DNA of 7,821 nt, taken from contig JASHVC010000497.1 in assembly GCA_030039655.1 (NCBI GenBank), positions 1 to 7,821 on the forward strand, read 5' to 3'. Under the pieces are notes generated by a model. The model searched no databases, was not told the DNA's origin, and worked only from the letters and a program-made list of their open reading frames with translations. Shown here in pieces: positions 5,800 to 7,821 of this stretch (position 1 is its first letter; each line of letters starts with the position of its first letter). Position numbers and translations under genes: made by a program. The stretch comes from Xanthobacteraceae bacterium (GTDB lineage Bacteria; Pseudomonadota; Alphaproteobacteria; Rhizobiales; Xanthobacteraceae).

Positions 5800-6744
5800 A
5801 TGGCGATGACCCCAACAGTTACAGTCGTCATTCCGGCGTACAATTGCGGCGCGTTTGTTCGCGAAGCCGTTGAGAGTGCTCTGAGACAAAGCCTGACGAA
5901 CGTCGAGGTCATTGTCATAGATGACGGTTCAACCGACGACACCCAGCAAGTTCTAGGTTCAATTTCCGATGGTCGTTTGACCGTCCTTCGCCAAAGGAAC
6001 GGCGGCGTGAGCGCGGCCCGAAACACCGGTCTTGCCGCCGCCCACGGCGAGCACATTTTCTTTCTCGATGCCGACGATGTGCTGACGCCGGACGCTCTTC
6101 GCCGGATGGTTGACGCGCTCAACCGGCAGCCGCGGTGCGTCGCCAGCTTTGCGCATCATATCAAGATCGCAGAGGATGGCTCGGACTTGTCGACGCGCGC
6201 CGATATTCGCTGGAAGCTATTTCCCGCGACCGATACGTTGCGTCAGTTGATCGCAAAGAACTTCATCGTTTGCGGCGCCATCTGCATCAGGACGGATGCA
6301 GCCCGTGCGGTTGCGGGCTTCAATCCCGCACTTCGATTGGGAGAAGACTGGGACTTCTGGTGCCGGCTTGCGGTGCTGGGTGATTTTGCCGCCATGCCCA
6401 ACGATGTCGTACTTCTGTACCGGCAGCGGTTCTCCGGGGCGAACCATCGATTGCGGCGCTCGCCGCTTCACCCGAACTTCGAAGCAATCGACGTCGTCTA
6501 TTCGAACCCGGCGATACGCCAGCGTTTCTCTCCTGTGGAGTTAACGCGCCGGCGCCGGCTTGCAGAGATCGATGCCTTCTGGGCGGGAGCGCGGAACGAA
6601 TACTCCCAGGGCCGCATGATGAGGTTTTTAACCTATATGGCGATTGGCGTGTTCCGGTATCCCGACAGCATCCTTAGACCGCGCCTGGTCTATCTCTTCC
6701 TTCGGGGACTGAAACCGCGCATAGGGCACCCGGTTACCGGCTGA
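5800..6744 (+). CDS. Family 2 glycosyltransferase (GT-A fold), second of the operon
   Basis: A 314-residue GT2 enzyme with a textbook N-terminal half: VTVVIPAYNCGAFV, then VIVIDDGSTDDT with the nucleotide-binding DDGS at 41-44. QRNGGVSAARNTGL follows at 65-78, and FFLDADDVLTPDAL carries the metal-binding DADD at 90-93. GEDWDFWCR (181-189) carries the ED pair expected near the acceptor, with Glu182 or Asp183 as catalytic base. Beyond about residue 210 the protein is rich in Arg and aromatic residues, with no clear membrane span. ATG at 5800 is chosen; a TTG at 5794 (two residues longer, 3 bases after the previous stop) and an ATG at 5806 are possible. Shine-Dalgarno signals are weak at all three, so translation may depend on coupling with the deacetylase gene. 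It ends 69 bases before the convergent gene at 6814. Likely role: a later sugar of the same repeat unit or oligosaccharide. Confidence 0.9.
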   Translation: MAMTPTVTVVIPAYNCGAFVREAVESALRQSLTNVEVIVIDDGSTDDTQQVLGSISDGRLTVLRQRNGGVSAARNTGLAAAHGEHIFFLDADDVLTPDALRRMVDALNRQPRCVASFAHHIKIAEDGSDLSTRADIRWKLFPATDTLRQLIAKNFIVCGAICIRTDAARAVAGFNPALRLGEDWDFWCRLAVLGDFAAMPNDVVLLYRQRFSGANHRLRRSPLHPNFEAIDVVYSNPAIRQRFSPVELTRRRRLAEIDAFWAGARNEYSQGRMMRFLTYMAIGVFRYPDSILRPRLVYLFLRGLKPRIGHPVTG

Positions 6745-6813
6745 CCAGGAGTGCGAATTTCGACGGCGCTATCTTTGAGTGCAGCGGCCGGGCTGTCTGA
6801 TGTATCTGCTCGC

Positions 6814-7821
6814 TCAATGCGACAGGAGGCTACGAACGGCGCGGGCAAGGCGCCGGCCAGTACCCTTCTGCCGAAGTGCATCGGTCCAATCAATCATGCT
6901 CGAGTTGATATCGTAGTCCCCTCGCTGCCCCTCCGGTACCTCGCCGGCTTGAATGCAGGCGATGAGCTTTGGCAATTCCCGATAGAATGTTTCCGACCGA
7001 TAGGGCGGATGCAACGAATACATGCCCGAGCCCGAGCCGAGGAAATCTATGCGGCAAAGCCCGTGCCGCATCATCGCAACCGAGAGGATTTCTTCGGCTG
7101 GCATGGAACGCGGCGATTGGCCGTATGCGCGTGCCCGGAGCCTGCGTTTGAAACTAGGCCGCACGAGATCGAGTGCGCCGACCCGCGCATCGAACTTTCG
7201 TTGGTCTATGACAAAGATGCGAGTGCTCACGCTCGTGAAGCGATAAGCCGGATAGTCTGCCGGGAGCCGCTCTGGCGCAGATAGACATGCGAGACCGGGA
7301 AAAGACCGGTGCAAGTCCGGCAGCGAGCCGTCTGCCCGGGGCGGGCCGGGTAGCGGACCGGCGAACAGTCCGTCTGGCGTTTTTTCAAGCCAGCCAATCG
7401 CCTCGCCAAGCCACTCCTGACTGCCGCCACCGAATAGCATATCGCCATCCATGTGAAGGACATAATCGGCGTCCGCCTGAAGCAGGCCGTAGAAATAGGC
7501 ATGGAAGGGCCCGCCGTCGAAGGCTTTTTCCGGATAATCCGCGCTGGTCGCGAAGTAGCGCTGCCGCACCGCCTTACGCGCCGCTGGCGAATAATCTACC
7601 TCTGCAAGCGTGATTTTTGGGAATCGCCGCGCAAATCCTTCGATGAGATCATAAAGGCGTTTGCGATTCTCTTCGTAGGCGGTGCCGTGGTAGCGGCCAT
7701 TGCGGCTTTGCTTCGTGTCAACTGTGAGGACCACGCGCTCAACTTGCCCGGCCCAAACATCAAGCTGGTGCCTGAGCGTGTGAGCGGCGTGTCGCGCATC
7801 GAGCGGATACAGGTTGATTTG
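6814..7821 (-). CDS. Probable GT-A-type glycosyltransferase with DGD motif (5' end outside window)
   Basis: The frame is open through the right edge (last complete codon at 7819-7821), so the GTG at 7732-7734 is probably internal. About 335 residues are visible. The start of the visible part, INLYPLDARHAAHTLRHQLD then ERVVLTVDT, looks like the first strand and helix of a GT-A fold. DADYVLHMDGDMLFGG has the DGD codons at 7441-7449 and is a classic metal-binding strand for a nucleotide-sugar enzyme. The middle (GPLPGPP, DLHRSFPGL, FTSVSTRIFVID) and the closing basic helix are not a pattern I can assign to a named family. It is transcribed towards the operon and shares no promoter with it, but its kind fits the same polysaccharide locus. 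No evidence for donor or acceptor. The GT call rests mainly on the DxD context. Confidence 0.65.
   Translation of the reverse strand, partial: QINLYPLDARHAAHTLRHQLDVWAGQVERVVLTVDTKQSRNGRYHGTAYEENRKRLYDLIEGFARRFPKITLAEVDYSPAARKAVRQRYFATSADYPEKAFDGGPFHAYFYGLLQADADYVLHMDGDMLFGGGSQEWLGEAIGWLEKTPDGLFAGPLPGPPRADGSLPDLHRSFPGLACLSAPERLPADYPAYRFTSVSTRIFVIDQRKFDARVGALDLVRPSFKRRLRARAYGQSPRSMPAEEILSVAMMRHGLCRIDFLGSGSGMYSLHPPYRSETFYRELPKLIACIQAGEVPEGQRGDYDINSSMIDWTDALRQKGTGRRLARAVRSLLSH

Noticed and set aside
6781..6796. Small GC hairpin (CAGC / GCTG) between the convergent genes at the right
   Set aside because: A four-pair stem without a T-tract is common by chance in GC-rich DNA.

Overview
The window looks like part of an exopolysaccharide or glycolipid assembly locus from an alphaproteobacterium. 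Hyphomicrobiales is the best guess, near Bradyrhizobium or Rhodopseudomonas. This rests on the GC-rich coding style and on the flavour of the glycosyltransferases (for example the ERVATTD variant in the WecG protein). It is inference from memory of such clusters, not a database match.

Left part (1-2654): the 3' end of a probable GNAT-like acyltransferase gene runs rightwards to 413. It faces a leftward pair: a class I SAM-dependent methyltransferase (1923-2654), then a thioesterase of the type found at the end of non-ribosomal peptide synthetases (NRPS) (538-1692). Between them, on the minus strand, lies what I read as the wreck of a peptidyl carrier protein domain (about 1576-1800). The thioesterase therefore seems to be the surviving end of a larger, broken carrier-thioesterase (perhaps adenylation-carrier-thioesterase) protein. 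It is visibly poorer in G/C-ending codons than the glycosyltransferase genes.

Middle (2655-3082): a 428-base non-coding, partly AT-rich stretch between divergent transcription units. It probably holds both promoters.

Right part (3083-6744): a tight rightward operon of a WecG/TagA/CpsF glycosyltransferase, a family 2 glycosyltransferase, a NodB-type polysaccharide deacetylase with no visible signal peptide, and a second family 2 glycosyltransferase. Junctions are a 4-base overlap, a 3-base gap and a 3 to 9-base gap. The simplest reading is that WecG and the two GT2 enzymes add sugars to a lipid-linked glycan on the cytoplasmic face of the membrane. The deacetylase would free an amine on an N-acetylated sugar of that intermediate.

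Right edge (6814-7821): a leftward, 5'-truncated gene for a probable GT-A-fold glycosyltransferase with a DGD motif, convergent with the operon.

No flippase, polymerase, chain-length regulator, RNA gene, insertion sequence or CRISPR array is visible. The most notable points are the decayed carrier domain in front of an intact-looking thioesterase, and the combination of deacetylase, GT2 enzymes, acyltransferase and methyltransferase, which in type of activity resembles the Nod-factor toolkit.
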